Part shown: piece by piece, positions 63,501 through 64,000 of the stretch
How the letters are laid out: every line of letters starts with the position of its first letter
Position numbering within the stretch: position 1 is the first letter of the stretch
Assembly (NCBI GenBank): GCA_037349105.1
Contig: JAYJMM010000032.1
Coordinates: 1,950,501-2,014,500, forward strand
DNA: 64,000 bases
From: Limnomonas spitsbergensis
Taxonomy: Eukaryota; Chlorophyta; Chlorophyceae; Chlamydomonadales
Reading direction: 5' to 3'
Position numbers and translations under genes: made by a program
Notes under the pieces: generated by a model
What the model was told of the DNA's origin: nothing
Seen by the model: only the letters and a program-made list of their open reading frames with translations
The model's database searches: none

Positions 63501-64000
63501 GCAATCTAGCATGACCTGCAAAACACCCTGTGTCAAACATGCATGAAACTAGCAATCTAGCATGACATGCAAAACACCCTGTGTCAAACATGCATGAAAC
63601 CAGCAATCTAGCATGACCTGCAAAACACCCTGTGTCAAACATGCATGAAACTAGCAATCTAGCATGACATGCAAAACACCCTGTGTCAAACATGCATGAA
63701 ACTAGCAATCTAGCATGACATGCAAAACACCCTGTGTCAAACATGCATGAAACTAGCAATCTAGCATGACATGCAAAACACCCTGTGTCAAACATGCATG
63801 AAACTAGCAATCTAGCACGACCTGCAAAACACCCTGTGTCAAACATGCATGAAACTAGCAATCTAGCACAACCTGCAAAACACCCTGTGTCAAACATGCA
63901 TGAAACTAGCAATCTAGCACAACCTGCAAAACACCCTGTGTCAAACATGCATGAAACCAGCAATCTAGCACGACCTGCAAAACACCCTGTGTCAAACATG

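Larger units (their letters stand above)
17845..63999 (-). other. 15,384-codon open frame across the satellite, probably not a gene
   Basis: Because 51 is 17 codons and this frame contains no stop, the array is open on the minus strand from the window edge to 17845, encoding about 905 copies of a 17-residue Cys-containing unit. It ends only because the terminal monomer has a 7-bp deletion that shifts frame (FACRAGFVHV, then TGA). Almost every variant base is nonsynonymous (R/H/C, G/C, G/W, T/P, T/I, T/K, F/L); the only common silent one is CTA/CTG. No promoter, non-repeat domain or start is visible. It is listed because of its size, but coding is unlikely. Confidence 0.8.
17826..64000. repeat. 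51-bp satellite array with higher-order structure, about 905 monomers
   Basis: Head-to-tail copies of one 51-bp unit (minus-strand translation MFDTGCFAGRARLLVSC; plus-strand landmarks GCAAAACACCCTGTGTC, AAACATGCATGAAACTAGC, AATCTAG) run without interruption to the window edge. Across the array interior (about 17.89-64.0 kb) I see no indels and no inserted sequence. Variation is confined to a few positions, chiefly CACGACC/CATGACC/CACAACC, GACCT/GACAT, ACCCTG/ACCATG and AAACTA/AAACCA. The left edge has a decayed monomer and then one with a 7-bp deletion (17826-17880). Array size and higher-order structure recall centromeric or subtelomeric satellites; which one cannot be told here. Confidence 0.98.

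Noticed and set aside
17826..64000. CRISPR array
   Set aside because: The 51-bp units abut directly with no spacers, the context is eukaryotic, and there are no cas genes.

Overview
The window is nuclear DNA of a eukaryote, most probably a green alga. The support is a divergent, intronless H2A/H2B gene pair whose two 3' ends both carry the animal/volvocine-type histone stem-loop followed by ACCA. GC-rich low-complexity coding sequence and abundant minisatellites agree with this. The exact lineage cannot be read from the sequence.

Layout. (1) 1-1.6 kb: histone H2B (minus) and H2A (plus) share a 213-bp bidirectional promoter with a near-perfect inverted repeat close to its midpoint. (2) 1.6-3.4 kb: nothing recognisable. 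(3) 3.4-6.4 kb: two minus-strand Ser/Ala/Pro-rich ORFs in the same frame, separated by a 19-bp minisatellite; they may be two exons of one unrecognised gene. (4) 6.4-9.6 kb: intergenic, with a decayed Gly/Met-rich coding remnant and several short repeats. (5) 9.6-14.9 kb: two large overlapping minus-strand ORFs that look like a retroelement gag region (disordered repeat-rich N-terminal parts, CxxC...H knuckles, a gag/capsid-like helical C-terminal part) with no reverse transcriptase, protease or integrase in the window. (6) 15.3-15.75 kb: a 465-bp element bounded by a perfect inverted repeat and TA dinucleotides, like a MITE. (7) 16.5-17.8 kb: a 39-bp minisatellite, a possible 48-codon small ORF and degenerate repeats. 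(8) 17.83 kb to the right edge: more than 46 kb of one 51-bp satellite, about 905 monomers, running off the window.

The satellite is the dominant and most unusual object. It is organised into higher-order repeats: rare single-base variants recur at exact multiples of 51 bp (for example 7,497 and 7,446 bp) and mark large internal duplications. Its most variable site is its only CpG, with TpG and CpA as the alternative states, as expected from cytosine methylation and deamination. It also leaves one minus-strand frame of 15,384 codons open. Nearly all variants change the encoded residue and the frame ends exactly at the array edge, so it is more likely a satellite by-product than a giant protein gene.

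No operon-like or multi-gene system was found. The histone pair is a functional unit; the gag-like ORFs plausibly form one retroelement-derived unit; the rest is repeat-rich intergenic DNA.
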